A DNA stretch of 64,000 nt from Lacticaseibacillus rhamnosus. GTDB lineage: Bacteria > Bacillota > Bacilli > Lactobacillales > Lactobacillaceae. How positions within the stretch are numbered: the stretch's first letter is position 1; each line of letters begins with the position of its first letter. A model generated the notes under the pieces. That model was not told the DNA's origin and did not search any database. It saw nothing but the letters and a program-made list of their open reading frames with translations. The stretch spans positions 186,001-250,000 of the forward strand of contig NZ_LR134331.1 in NCBI RefSeq assembly GCF_900636965.1. The letters run 5' to 3'. The translations under genes and the position numbers were made by a program. Shown here piece by piece: positions 9,064-17,189 of the stretch.

Positions 9064-9180
9064 GCTAAGCGTGAGCCGGTGGGCGCGTTCATGTGTGGGG
9101 ATCCGAAGCGCATGGATCGACTTGGGCATTACATCTCAAGTCTTTCCACACAGGTTTATGCGCCAATGAACACGTGATGT
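9064..9180. repeat. Probable diverged copy of the ~120-bp palindromic repeat
   Basis: Begins GCGTGAGCCGGT and ends near GAGCGCGTTAT, the two ends of the inverted form of the repeat seen at 63.35 kb. Between them lie partial inverted arms (GACTTG with CAAGTC; GTGTGG with CCACAC). The interior is poorly conserved, so this is inferred to be an old, decayed copy. Confidence 0.45.
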
Positions 9181-9339
9181 TTGAGCGCGTTATAATGCCC
9201 GGAGAGGTTGTTTGGACAACATCGCGAGTTTATGAATTTACTTATCATTATGTTAACACAATAATAGAACAATGGAATGATTGCGTCGCGGCCTGAAAAC
9301 GCTTAAAATTGAGGCTGGACGTTGATCGGAGGTGAGCAT

Positions 9340-10686
9340 ATGGATCAAAGTCTGTTTCAAAATGGTAACTTTCAGCCGTTAGCAAGTCGCATGCGGCCGC
9401 AAACGCTTGATGAGTTTGTCGGCCAAACGCACTTGTTAGGAAAAAACAAGGTGTTGAGTAACCTCATCGAACATGATGAGATTAGTTCCATGATTTTCTG
9501 GGGTCCGCCTGGGGTTGGTAAAACCACATTGGCGCGAATTATTGCCCGGCGAACGCAGGCACAGTTTGTCACATTTTCTGCCGTCACCAGCGGGATTAAA
9601 GAAATCAAGCAGGTGATGAAAGAAGCTGAACAAAATCGTGAATTGGGTCAAAAGACGATTGTGTTTGTGGATGAGATTCACCGGTTTAATAAAGCTCAGC
9701 AGGATGCGTTTTTGCCGTATGTTGAGCGGGGCAGCATTATTTTAATCGGTGCCACTACCGAGAATCCATCGTTTGAGGTGAATGCCGCGCTACTTTCACG
9801 TACTCGGGTTTTTGTGCTACACGGCTTGACGAGTGCCGAGCTGGTTGATTTATTGCAGCGGGCGCTTAAGGATCCTCGTGGTTATGGGCTGCAGCAAGTC
9901 AAAATTAGCAAGAAGTTATTAGCACAGATTGCTGATTTTGCCAATGGCGATGCCCGCATTGCGTTGAATACGCTGGAAATGGCGGTCACCAATGCTGAGA
10001 CGAAGCATGACGTGGTTTCAGTAACGCAAGCTGATGTTGCTCAGTTGTTGACTAAGAAAGCCTTATTGTATGACAAGAATGGCGAAGAGCACTATAATCT
10101 GATATCAGCATTACACAAATCAATGCGCAACTCGGATGTGGATGCAGCTATTTATTGGCTGGCGCGAATGTTAGAAGCTGGTGAAGATCCCTTATACATC
10201 GCGCGGCGGCTCGTTCGGTTTGCCAGTGAGGATGTCGGAATGGCGGATTCGCGGGCGTTAGAGATTGCGGTCACGGTTTATCAAGCGTGCCAGTTTATCG
10301 GCATGCCCGAGTGCACCGTCCATCTGACGCATGCGGTTACTTACCTCTCACTTGCACCAAAGTCGAATGCGCTTTACACGGCATATGGTGCTGCTAAAAA
10401 GGACGCAACTGAAACCTTGGCTGAACCGGTTCCGCTTCAAATACGTAATGGGGTAACGGATTTGATGCAGGATTTAGGTTATGGAAAAGATTACCAATAT
10501 GCTCACAACACAAAAGATAAACTGACAACTATGCAAACCATGCCGGATAATCTCATCGGCAAAACGTACTATCATCCCACCGACCAAGGCAGTGAAGCTA
10601 AGGTTAAAGAGCGGCTTGAACAAATTAAAGCGTGGCATGCACAACACCCAGCCCCTGAATCGCCACAGCCTAAGAAAAAGTCGTGA
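9340..10686 (+). CDS. rarA: Replication-associated recombination protein A (AAA+ ATPase)
   Basis: 448 residues of the RarA/MgsA/WRNIP1 family, which acts at stalled replication forks with clamp-loader-like activity. It shows the N-terminal RPQTLDEFVGQ, Walker A GPPGVGKTT (about residues 52-60), Walker B FVDEIHRFNK (about 105-114), sensor GATTENPSFEV, and the C-terminal tetramerisation region with CQFIGMPE and THAVTYLSLAPKSNA. The chosen ATG 9340 has GGAGGTGAG 4 nt upstream; a TTG six codons earlier overlaps that SD. Downstream lies a palindromic repeat, so it is probably not cotranscribed efficiently with ackA. Confidence 0.92.
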   Translation: MDQSLFQNGNFQPLASRMRPQTLDEFVGQTHLLGKNKVLSNLIEHDEISSMIFWGPPGVGKTTLARIIARRTQAQFVTFSAVTSGIKEIKQVMKEAEQNRELGQKTIVFVDEIHRFNKAQQDAFLPYVERGSIILIGATTENPSFEVNAALLSRTRVFVLHGLTSAELVDLLQRALKDPRGYGLQQVKISKKLLAQIADFANGDARIALNTLEMAVTNAETKHDVVSVTQADVAQLLTKKALLYDKNGEEHYNLISALHKSMRNSDVDAAIYWLARMLEAGEDPLYIARRLVRFASEDVGMADSRALEIAVTVYQACQFIGMPECTVHLTHAVTYLSLAPKSNALYTAYGAAKKDATETLAEPVPLQIRNGVTDLMQDLGYGKDYQYAHNTKDKLTTMQTMPDNLIGKTYYHPTDQGSEAKVKERLEQIKAWHAQHPAPESPQPKKKS

Positions 10687-10763
10687 GTGGGACGCTGCTA
10701 GTGGGCGTTAACACTATCGTCAGCTTGTAACAGTTCAATGTGCTGATGCAGAGTTGAATCATC

Positions 10764-10811
10764 ATGCGTTATTCGGCGGCGAGGGTTTCTAAGCGCGCCG
10801 GCTCACGCTCA
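10764..10811. repeat. Internally deleted copy of the palindromic repeat
   Basis: The left end of the repeat (GCGTTATTCGGCGGCG) is joined almost directly to its right end (TCTAAGCGCGCCGGCTCACG), with the central ~75 bp missing. It stands just before a full copy, indicating tandem duplication followed by deletion. Confidence 0.6.
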
Positions 10812-10813
10812 TC

Positions 10814-10933
10814 ATAACGCGTTCGCCGGCGCAGGGATCTGCGTGTAAGGACCTTGGTCGCAATGGCCAAAGAGCGGCCATCACGCCCAAGGCCGCTTAC
10901 ACTCCGATCCCTAAGCGCGCCGGCTCACGCTCA
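10814..10933. repeat. ~120-bp near-palindromic repeat, copy A
   Basis: Runs from ATAACGCGTTCGCCGGCG to GCGCCGGCTCACGCTCA. The core is a long interrupted stem: GTGTAAG pairs with CTTACAC, CCTTGG with CCAAGG and ATGGCC with GGCCAT around a small loop; outer arms GGGATC/GATCCC and CGCCGGCG-like also pair. It lies between rarA and ackA, ending 28 nt before the ackA start. Confidence 0.85.
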
Positions 10934-10961
10934 CTTGTTTAAAATTAGGAGGAATAAAATA

Positions 10962-12152
10962 ATGGCAAAGATTCTCGCAGTCAATGCAGGTAGTTCGACC
11001 CTGAAGTGGAAGCTTTTTGATATGCCGGCTGAAGTGCAGTTGGCTGAGGGGTTGGTTGATCGATTGGGCCAGCCGCAATCGAAGGTTAAAATTAAATATG
11101 GCGACGGTCAGAAGTACGAGAGCGATACCCCAATTGCCAACTATCAAGAAGCAGTTGCCAGCTTGATGGGTAATATTAAGGCGCTAGGGTTAGTGGAGCA
11201 TTTGCACGAGATTATCGGGGTCGGCCATCGAGTGGTTGCTGGCGGCGAAATTTTTGCCGAATCGGTTGTTGTTGATGATGAGACGTTGCTGCAGATTCAG
11301 AACCTGCGCGACTATGCACCGTTGCATAATCCCGTTGAAGCGGACTATATTTCGGTTTTTCGGAAAATGATGCCTTGGGCGAATGAAGTGGCAGTTTTTG
11401 ACACGGCTTTCCACCAAACAATGCAACCGGAGAACTTTTTATATAGCATTCCATACGAATATTATGAGCAATATGGTGCGCGGAAGTATGGTGCGCATGG
11501 AACAAGTGTCCGTTATGTGAGCGCTCGTGCTGCTGAAATGTTGGGCAAGCCGCTAGAAGATCTACGCATGATTGTCATGCACTTAGGGTCTGGCTCTAGC
11601 ATCACCGCGGTTCAAGGCGGACAGTCAATTGATACGTCCATGGGCTTTACGCCATTAGCAGGTGTCACCATGGGCACGCGATCAGGTGACATTGATCCGT
11701 CATTGGTAGGCTATCTCATGAAGAAGTTGGCGATACCGGATGTTGGCCAAATGATTCATATTCTCAACAACGATTCCGGTCTGCTAGGTATCTCCGGACT
11801 CAGCAATGATATGCGTGACTTGGAAGCCGCCGAGGACACCAATACACGCGCTAAGCTGGCACTGGATATTTTTGTGAACCGCGTTGTGAAATACGTTGGC
11901 TCTTACGCTGCTTTAATGGATGGCGTCGACGTGCTGGTCTTCACCGCTGGCATTGGCGAAAACGGTGACGAGATCCGTGATAAGATTATGCGGTCGCTTG
12001 ATTACCTCAGCGCCAAAATCGACAATGATCTGAATTACAAGTCACATGGCGTTGAAGCAGATCTAAGCACGGCAGATTCAACCGTGAAAACGCTGCTGGT
12101 ACCGACAAATGAAGAACTTATGATTGTGCGTGATGTGATGGCACTGAGCTAA
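10962..12152 (+). CDS. ackA: Acetate kinase
   Basis: 396 residues. It converts acetyl phosphate and ADP to acetate and ATP, the energy-yielding step after phosphoketolase (xpk at 26300) or phosphotransacetylase. Family features: N-terminal MAKILAVNAGSST, GVGHRVVAGG (the Arg near residue 90), FDTAFHQTM with the catalytic Asp near 145, YGAHGTSVRYV, MHLGSGSSITAV and FTAGIGENGDEIR. Start ATG 10962 follows AGGAGG by about 8 nt; the longer open frame to 10854 is only the palindromic repeat read through. The hairpin of the repeat lies in the 5' region and could affect readthrough from upstream. Confidence 0.95.
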   Translation: MAKILAVNAGSSTLKWKLFDMPAEVQLAEGLVDRLGQPQSKVKIKYGDGQKYESDTPIANYQEAVASLMGNIKALGLVEHLHEIIGVGHRVVAGGEIFAESVVVDDETLLQIQNLRDYAPLHNPVEADYISVFRKMMPWANEVAVFDTAFHQTMQPENFLYSIPYEYYEQYGARKYGAHGTSVRYVSARAAEMLGKPLEDLRMIVMHLGSGSSITAVQGGQSIDTSMGFTPLAGVTMGTRSGDIDPSLVGYLMKKLAIPDVGQMIHILNNDSGLLGISGLSNDMRDLEAAEDTNTRAKLALDIFVNRVVKYVGSYAALMDGVDVLVFTAGIGENGDEIRDKIMRSLDYLSAKIDNDLNYKSHGVEADLSTADSTVKTLLVPTNEELMIVRDVMALS

Positions 12153-12208
12153 ACCTGAATCACAAGCGGTTGCCAGTATAAAAATTGAACATTACCAAGA
12201 CGCTCCTC

Positions 12209-12257
12209 CAAAAAAGCGCTAGAGATGAGTTTTATGACTTGTCTCTAGCGCTTTTTT
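12209..12257. terminator. Bidirectional terminator between ackA and the DeoR gene
   Basis: A long stem (AAAAAAGCGCTAGAGATGAG with the near complement CTTGTCTCTAGCGCTTTTTT) with an 8-nt loop between the convergent genes. Confidence 0.9.
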
Positions 12258-12298
12258 GCATACTTGTTGCAGATACGCTACCCATTTAATTAATGCGC

Positions 12299-13051
12299 TC
12301 AATCGAAAATTCGGATGTGGTTAGCGCGAGCTGCATTAACAATTGCTTCGGGCATCACTTTGTCAGTAGCAATATAGTCAAGCGTATTCATCGGGGCACT
12401 CATATACAGTTGGTGTTTACCGACTTTGGTGTGATCGACTAACAACATCACTTGATCAGCGTGAGCAGCGAAAGCTCGTTTGATGTTGGCTTCCTGATCA
12501 TTAGCATCGGTGGCGCCTGTAGCAATGAGACCGCGGCAAGAAAAAACTGCCAGATCGGCTTGATAATTCTCAATATCACGAGTTGCTTTGTCTCCGCTGA
12601 TATTCTCCAGCATTTTATTGACAGTTCCGCCTACCAAGCTAACATACCAACCATTGCGCTTGGAGGCTTCAAGCGCAACCAAGATGCCATTTGTGACAAT
12701 GTAAAGTTCATCAATATCCTTAAGCTCGCGAATAAGGACTAAAGAGGTGGTGCTGGAATCAATAAAGAGACTCATACCACTTTTGATTAATCGGTTTGCG
12801 CGTGTGGCTACCACCCGTTTAGCATCCAGATTCAAGGTGACCGAATAATCATATGGAACATCTTTAGGTTCTTCACTTAACGTTACGCCATTTAAAACCC
12901 GTCTGATTAAACCACGGTTCTCCATATCCAAGGTGTCACGCCTAACCGTAGCAGGACTGACGAAAAGTTGTTTTGCTAGATCGCTGTATCTAGCGAATTG
13001 CTGCGTATTAAGGATCTTTAAAATTTGGTTTTGGCGTTGAAATGAGACCAC
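12299..13051 (-). CDS. DeoR-family transcriptional regulator
   Basis: 250 residues with an N-terminal DeoR winged helix (about residues 18-50: RYSDLAKQLFVSPATVRRD) and a C-terminal sugar-phosphate-sensing domain with DSSTTSLVL, VTNGI, LVGGTVN, GATDANDQEANIK and LLVDHTKVGK. The start chosen is GTG 13051, with AAGGGG 6 nt upstream; a TTG seven codons earlier lies before that SD. It is divergent from the kinase-aldolase-PTS operon and most likely regulates that operon in response to a phosphorylated intermediate. A dyad at 13105-13133 is a candidate operator. Confidence 0.88.
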   Translation of the reverse strand: MVSFQRQNQILKILNTQQFARYSDLAKQLFVSPATVRRDTLDMENRGLIRRVLNGVTLSEEPKDVPYDYSVTLNLDAKRVVATRANRLIKSGMSLFIDSSTTSLVLIRELKDIDELYIVTNGILVALEASKRNGWYVSLVGGTVNKMLENISGDKATRDIENYQADLAVFSCRGLIATGATDANDQEANIKRAFAAHADQVMLLVDHTKVGKHQLYMSAPMNTLDYIATDKVMPEAIVNAARANHIRIFD

Positions 13052-13104
13052 TAAGAACCCCTTCTTTCTCAAGGTGCATCATTTTATGCAAAATTATAGC
13101 ACCG

Positions 13105-13133
13105 ATTCGAAAAAAAGTGAAAAATTTTCGATA
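13105..13133. promoter_or_regulatory. Candidate operator dyad
   Basis: ATTCGAAAA (13105-13113) and TTTTCGATA (13125-13133) form an inverted repeat in the divergent region, 14 bp before the -35 of the operon. DeoR-type repressors bind such dyads; the assignment is inference. Confidence 0.45.
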
Positions 13134-13146
13134 TGGTCGTCAACTA

Positions 13147-13174
13147 TTGTCAAATATTTTCAATCCCCTATACT
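13147..13174 (+). promoter_or_regulatory. Promoter of the kinase-aldolase-IIC operon
   Basis: TTGTCA (13147-13152) and TATACT (13169-13174) with a 16-bp spacer, upstream of the GTG start at 13218. Confidence 0.75.
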
Positions 13175-13180
13175 ACGAGA

Positions 13181-13194
13181 TGAAAGCGGTTTAC
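13181..13194 (+). promoter_or_regulatory. Candidate cre site (CcpA)
   Basis: TGAAAGCGGTTTAC matches the catabolite-responsive element core (TGAAAGCG followed by T-rich sequence) and lies just downstream of the -10, where CcpA would repress. The right half is imperfect. Confidence 0.5.
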
Positions 13195-13217
13195 AAACAC
13201 AAAGGAGGTACATCAAC

Positions 13218-14714
13218 GTGGCACTTATGGGATTGGATCTCGGGACGACCGGTGTTAAGAGTACGATTACCGATAATGAAGGAAATATCCTTTCTGCTGC
13301 TTACCGAGAATACGAGACATCGGTTCCCAGAGAAGGCGAATATGAACTAGATCCGAGTGTGGTCTGGTCAGCGACTAAAGAAGTTATTCAAGAGTCAAAG
13401 AAGTTCGTGAAAGAAGATGTGCTGGCAGTCAGCGTTTCATCTTTTGGCGAGGCATTTGTAGCAGTTGATGCTCAAGGCCAACCGTTGATGAATACGATGT
13501 TGCAGACAGATAGCCGTGGAAAAGACGAGTTGAATGACTTGTTAACGCGGATTTCAGCCGAAGAAATTCGCAATAAAACCGGGTTGAATCCCGCGGTCAC
13601 TTTCGCGGTACCTAAGATTATGTGGATCAAGAAGCATCGACCGGAGATCTATCAAAAAATTCATCGTATCCTGCTTTATGGGGCTTATATTCTTTACAAA
13701 CTTGGCAATGTTGATGCCATTGACTACACGTTAGCTGATCGTTCACTTGCATTTAATGTTTCTACCAACGACTGGGATTCAGATATATTGGCTGCTGCCG
13801 GCATTGACCGTCAACTATTACCTAAGTGTTACCGGCTTGGTACTGTCGTTGGAACGATCAAACCAGAATTAGCTTCTGAGTTGGGTGTTAATCCCGACAT
13901 GAAGTTGGTGACCGGCGCGCATGACCAAATCTGCGTTTCAATCGGTGCCGGAACCATTGATGTTGGGGATGCCACGGATGGTATGGGATCGGTTGACAAT
14001 ATCTCGCCAATCTTTACCGACACTAGTCATCTCAAAGAAAATGCCAAGAAAAATTATCCGACCGTTCCTTATCTGGATAACAAATATACCACGATAGCTT
14101 ATATGTACGATGGTGGAACATCCCTCAAGTGGTATCGCGATACTTTTGGCTTTGAAGAAGTTCAAGCAGCACAGTTATCCGGCGTGAGTGTCTATGACAT
14201 CTTTGATAAGTACGTTCCGCAAAAGCCGACAAATTTGCTGATACTGCCGCACTTTTCCGGCGCTGCAGTTCCTTATTTCGATGAGGATGCACGCGGTATG
14301 ATTCTCGGACTCTCAGGAGCTACCCGCAAGCCTGATATTTATCGGGCATTGATGGAAGGGGTGGCCTTTGAAATGCGAATGAATCTGGACAATATGGAAG
14401 CTGGTGGCATGCATGTCAACAAGTTGCGGGCGACCGGTGGGGGTTCACGATCTGATACCTGGCTCCAGATTAAAGCTGATGTCTTCAATCGAGAAGTTGA
14501 TCGCGTTCATATGAAAGAATCCGGAACGATGGGCGTCATCATCATGGCCGGTGTTGCGGTTGGCTTATTCGATTCTTTTGAGTCTGCCATGAAGAAGCTG
14601 GTCACGATTGATAAGGTTTTCAAGCCAATTCCGGAAAACGTGGCGTTCTATAATCGTCAATATAAGAAATATCGTGAGTTATATGCATTTGGTAAAAAGT
14701 TACGGAGCTTATAG
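13218..14714 (+). CDS. FGGY-family carbohydrate kinase
   Basis: 498 residues with the FGGY plan. The N-terminal nucleotide-binding loop is GLDLGTTGVKSTI (about residues 5-17); SSFGEAF and QTDSRG follow, with a VTGAHDQICVSIGAG motif near 235-250 and the C-terminal signature region RATGGGSRSDTWLQIKADVF. It is closest in feel to gluconate or xylulose kinases; the exact sugar cannot be told. GTG 13218 follows AAAGGAGGT by 8 nt; the frame upstream of this is untranslated leader. First gene of an operon with an aldolase and a PTS permease, which implies a sugar or polyol phosphorylated in two ways. Confidence 0.85.
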   Translation: MALMGLDLGTTGVKSTITDNEGNILSAAYREYETSVPREGEYELDPSVVWSATKEVIQESKKFVKEDVLAVSVSSFGEAFVAVDAQGQPLMNTMLQTDSRGKDELNDLLTRISAEEIRNKTGLNPAVTFAVPKIMWIKKHRPEIYQKIHRILLYGAYILYKLGNVDAIDYTLADRSLAFNVSTNDWDSDILAAAGIDRQLLPKCYRLGTVVGTIKPELASELGVNPDMKLVTGAHDQICVSIGAGTIDVGDATDGMGSVDNISPIFTDTSHLKENAKKNYPTVPYLDNKYTTIAYMYDGGTSLKWYRDTFGFEEVQAAQLSGVSVYDIFDKYVPQKPTNLLILPHFSGAAVPYFDEDARGMILGLSGATRKPDIYRALMEGVAFEMRMNLDNMEAGGMHVNKLRATGGGSRSDTWLQIKADVFNREVDRVHMKESGTMGVIIMAGVAVGLFDSFESAMKKLVTIDKVFKPIPENVAFYNRQYKKYRELYAFGKKLRSL

Positions 14715-14725
14715 GAGGGTAAATC

Positions 14726-15595
14726 ATGGTTTTAGTTAATACAAAAGAAATGATTAAAAAGGCTAAGGAAGGCCATTATGCAGTTGGTTCATTTAACGTG
14801 ACGGACATTGAAATGATTCGCGGAATCGTTGGTGCAGCGGAGAAGGAAAACTCACCGGTGATTATCCAGTTTGCTGAATTACATGATAAGTATGTACCAC
14901 TGGATGTGATTGCTCCGGTTATGCTAAATGTTGCGCGCAAGGCTTCAGTTCCCGTTGCAGTTCATTTTGATCACGGGGAAACCTTTGATAACATCATGCG
15001 AGCCATTCGATTAGGCTTCACTTCGGTTATGGTTGACGCGTCACAGGAAAATTTTGCTGATAATCTGGCCCAAACTAAAGAAATTGTCAAAATTTGCAAG
15101 CCTCTGAACATTTCGGTTGAAGCCGAGCTTGGACCAATGAATCGTGAAGGCAGTGGCGATAAGAAAGTTGATTATGCCGATCTAAATAAGACGTATACGA
15201 ACCCTCAAGAAGCCAAGCAATTCATTGAAGAGTCCGGCATTGATATGTTGGCGGTTGCATATGGAACGGTTCATGGGGTTTATACCCAGAAGCCGCACTT
15301 AAGTTTCAGTCGGTTAAAGGAAATTTCTGATTTGGTTGACTTCCCACTCGTCGTTCACGGCGCTTCTGGATTGACAGATGAAGAATATCGTAAGTCGGTT
15401 GAAAATGGTATTTGCAAGATCAATTACTATTCGGAAATGGTTCATCGAGTTGCGTTGGGTGTTCAAAAGAAATTAGAACAAGATGATAGTGATAAACAAC
15501 TATTTATTTCGGACGCTAGCATTTGGGAAACCGAAATGGTCGAAGAAGAAATTCGCGGGCGACTACGGGTCTTCGGTTCGGCAGGTAAGGCTTAA
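14726..15595 (+). CDS. Class II fructose/tagatose-bisphosphate aldolase family protein
   Basis: 289 residues of the zinc-dependent class II aldolase family (FbaA/GatY/KbaY). Zinc ligands and active site are visible: HFDHG (His80, Asp82, His83), EAELGPMNREG, AYGTVHGVY and VVHGASGL. Such enzymes split a ketose (bis)phosphate into dihydroxyacetone phosphate and an aldehyde. The substrate here is presumably the product of the neighbouring kinase. It lies 11 nt after the kinase with AGGAGGGT before its ATG. Naming it gatY or fba would go beyond the evidence. Confidence 0.88.
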   Translation: MVLVNTKEMIKKAKEGHYAVGSFNVTDIEMIRGIVGAAEKENSPVIIQFAELHDKYVPLDVIAPVMLNVARKASVPVAVHFDHGETFDNIMRAIRLGFTSVMVDASQENFADNLAQTKEIVKICKPLNISVEAELGPMNREGSGDKKVDYADLNKTYTNPQEAKQFIEESGIDMLAVAYGTVHGVYTQKPHLSFSRLKEISDLVDFPLVVHGASGLTDEEYRKSVENGICKINYYSEMVHRVALGVQKKLEQDDSDKQLFISDASIWETEMVEEEIRGRLRVFGSAGKA

Positions 15596-15603
15596 GCAAT
15601 TCG

Positions 15604-15639
15604 GAAAACAGGCGGATAGGGGACTGTCCGTCTGTTTTC
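15604..15639 (+). promoter_or_regulatory. Intra-operon stem-loop
   Basis: A 15-bp stem (GAAAACAGGCGGATA with TGTCCGTCTGTTTTC, one or two mismatches) with a 6-nt loop, directly behind the aldolase stop. No T run follows, so it is more likely an mRNA-stability or processing element than a terminator. Confidence 0.6.
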
Positions 15640-15706
15640 AAGGAAGAAATGAGAGCGCTTCAGTTTAGAGAATAGACGGCGCTCAACATATAAGGAGGCT
15701 TTTTTT

Positions 15707-17044
15707 ATGAAATTTCTGGTTGATATGCTCAGCCAGCCTTCCATCATTGCCGGAATTGTTGTCTTGGTGGGCTTGATAGCATTACGTAAACCGTTTACCG
15801 AAGTCATTGGCGGAACCGTTCGAGCATTTATCGGTTTTGTCGTCATGCTTGCAGGTACCAATATTATTGTCGGTGCGCTGAATAACTTTGCTAAGTTATT
15901 TACCAAGGCCTTCAACATGCATGGCATGATTCCCAGTAACGAAGCGGCAATCGGAGTGACAGTTGCTAAATACGGAACAGTTGCAACTTTTATCTTTGTC
16001 TTTGGACTTGTATTGAACATTGTGTTGGCGCGTATTACGAAGTTTAAGTATATTTTCTTATCAAGTGACCATGCGTTTTACATGGCATGTTGTTTAACGC
16101 CGATTATGATCTTAGGCGGCTTAAATACGGTTGAAGCTATCGTCTTTGGTTCCATGACTTTAGGTGTCATTCTCTGCGTCTTCCCAGCCATCGCCCATCC
16201 AACGATGAAAATTATTACTGGACGTGACGACATGAGCTTTGCCCATTTCGGCACATTGGAATACTGGCTATCGGCAAAGATCGGATCACTTGTCAATAAG
16301 AATAAGAAATCGAAATCGATTGAAGATATTAATTTCCCGAAGTCATTAGCATTTTTACAAGATAGCAATGTTTCCGTTACGATTGTGATGACCATCTTGT
16401 TCTTCGTGGTGACGGCAGTGGCCGGGCCGGCGTATGTTGGTAAGCTAACTGACTTGAATCCATACGTTTGGGCGCTCTTGCAAGCTGCTCAGTTTACCGC
16501 GGGCATTATCGTCTTAGTCCAAGGCGTTAATATGTTATTAGCTGAGATCACACCGGCTTTCAAAGGGTTCAGCGAAAAGATTGTTCCAAGCGCCGTACCC
16601 GGTTACCCATTTGCCATTCTGTTTAAGGGCACATCCAACGCATTACTGGCTGGTTTCTTGGTAAGCTTACTCGGTGGTTTACTTTCTATGGGGGTTCAAA
16701 TCATAATCGGGACAACCATTGTTATTCCGGGGATTGTGATGCACTTCTTCTGTGGCGGTATCGCGGCAATCTTTGGCAATGCTACGGGTGGTCGCAAAGG
16801 CGCGCTGATTGGACCGTTTATCGGTGGGATTATTCTAAGCTTTTTGCCTTTGGTCGCCACTGGCCTTTATGGGGGGTTGGGTTACACTGCAACTTATTGG
16901 TCTGATAGTGATTTCAATACAATCGGGGTGTTACTTGGACTTGTTGCTAAAGTTGGTAAGTGGCCGATTATGCTGGCTGCATTGATTATCTTTGCCTTCC
17001 CATTTGTCTTTAGTGCTTTACACAAGAAAAAACTGGTTGATTAA
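15707..17044 (+). CDS. PTS EIIC component, ascorbate (UlaA/SgaT) type
   Basis: 445 residues with about ten to twelve membrane helices. It resembles the ascorbate-galactitol PTS IIC superfamily: an N-terminal ALRKPFTEVIGGTVRAFIGF segment, AGTNIIVGALNNFA, QGVNMLLAEITPAFKGFSE and FGNATGGRKGALIGPFIGG. This domain carries the sugar through the membrane while EIIB~P phosphorylates it. No IIA or IIB gene is adjacent and neither is fused, so a partner must be encoded elsewhere. The SD AGGAGG lies 8 nt upstream of the ATG, after a 111-nt spacer containing the stem-loop. Confidence 0.85.
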   Translation: MKFLVDMLSQPSIIAGIVVLVGLIALRKPFTEVIGGTVRAFIGFVVMLAGTNIIVGALNNFAKLFTKAFNMHGMIPSNEAAIGVTVAKYGTVATFIFVFGLVLNIVLARITKFKYIFLSSDHAFYMACCLTPIMILGGLNTVEAIVFGSMTLGVILCVFPAIAHPTMKIITGRDDMSFAHFGTLEYWLSAKIGSLVNKNKKSKSIEDINFPKSLAFLQDSNVSVTIVMTILFFVVTAVAGPAYVGKLTDLNPYVWALLQAAQFTAGIIVLVQGVNMLLAEITPAFKGFSEKIVPSAVPGYPFAILFKGTSNALLAGFLVSLLGGLLSMGVQIIIGTTIVIPGIVMHFFCGGIAAIFGNATGGRKGALIGPFIGGIILSFLPLVATGLYGGLGYTATYWSDSDFNTIGVLLGLVAKVGKWPIMLAALIIFAFPFVFSALHKKKLVD

Positions 17045-17076
17045 TAGCAATTTTTGAATTAATAGCGCTGATATAT

Positions 17077-17142
17077 AAAAAGTCGATCTCATGAAGAGTG
17101 GCCGCATGGCAAACGCGACTGCTTTTCAGGATCGACTTTTTA
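17077..17142. terminator. Bidirectional terminator
   Basis: AAAAAGTCGATC pairs with GATCGACTTTTT, extended by CTCATGAA/TTTTCAGG-type pairing with a longer branched loop. It lies between the IIC gene and the convergent phosphatase gene. Confidence 0.8.
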
Positions 17143-17189
17143 TGTACTGCGTAGCGATCTGAGTTTTCTAATGCGCAGATTTTCAGAAG

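Noticed and set aside
10854-10961. N-terminal extension of acetate kinase (MVAMAKERPSRPRP...)
   Set aside because: It is the palindromic repeat read in frame; the same false extension precedes the second asp23 gene at 49411. AckA starts at 10962 with its own SD and conserved N-terminus.
13049-13217. Longer starts for both the DeoR regulator and the kinase
   Set aside because: They would overlap each other and the promoter; SD positions support GTG 13051 (minus) and GTG 13218 (plus).
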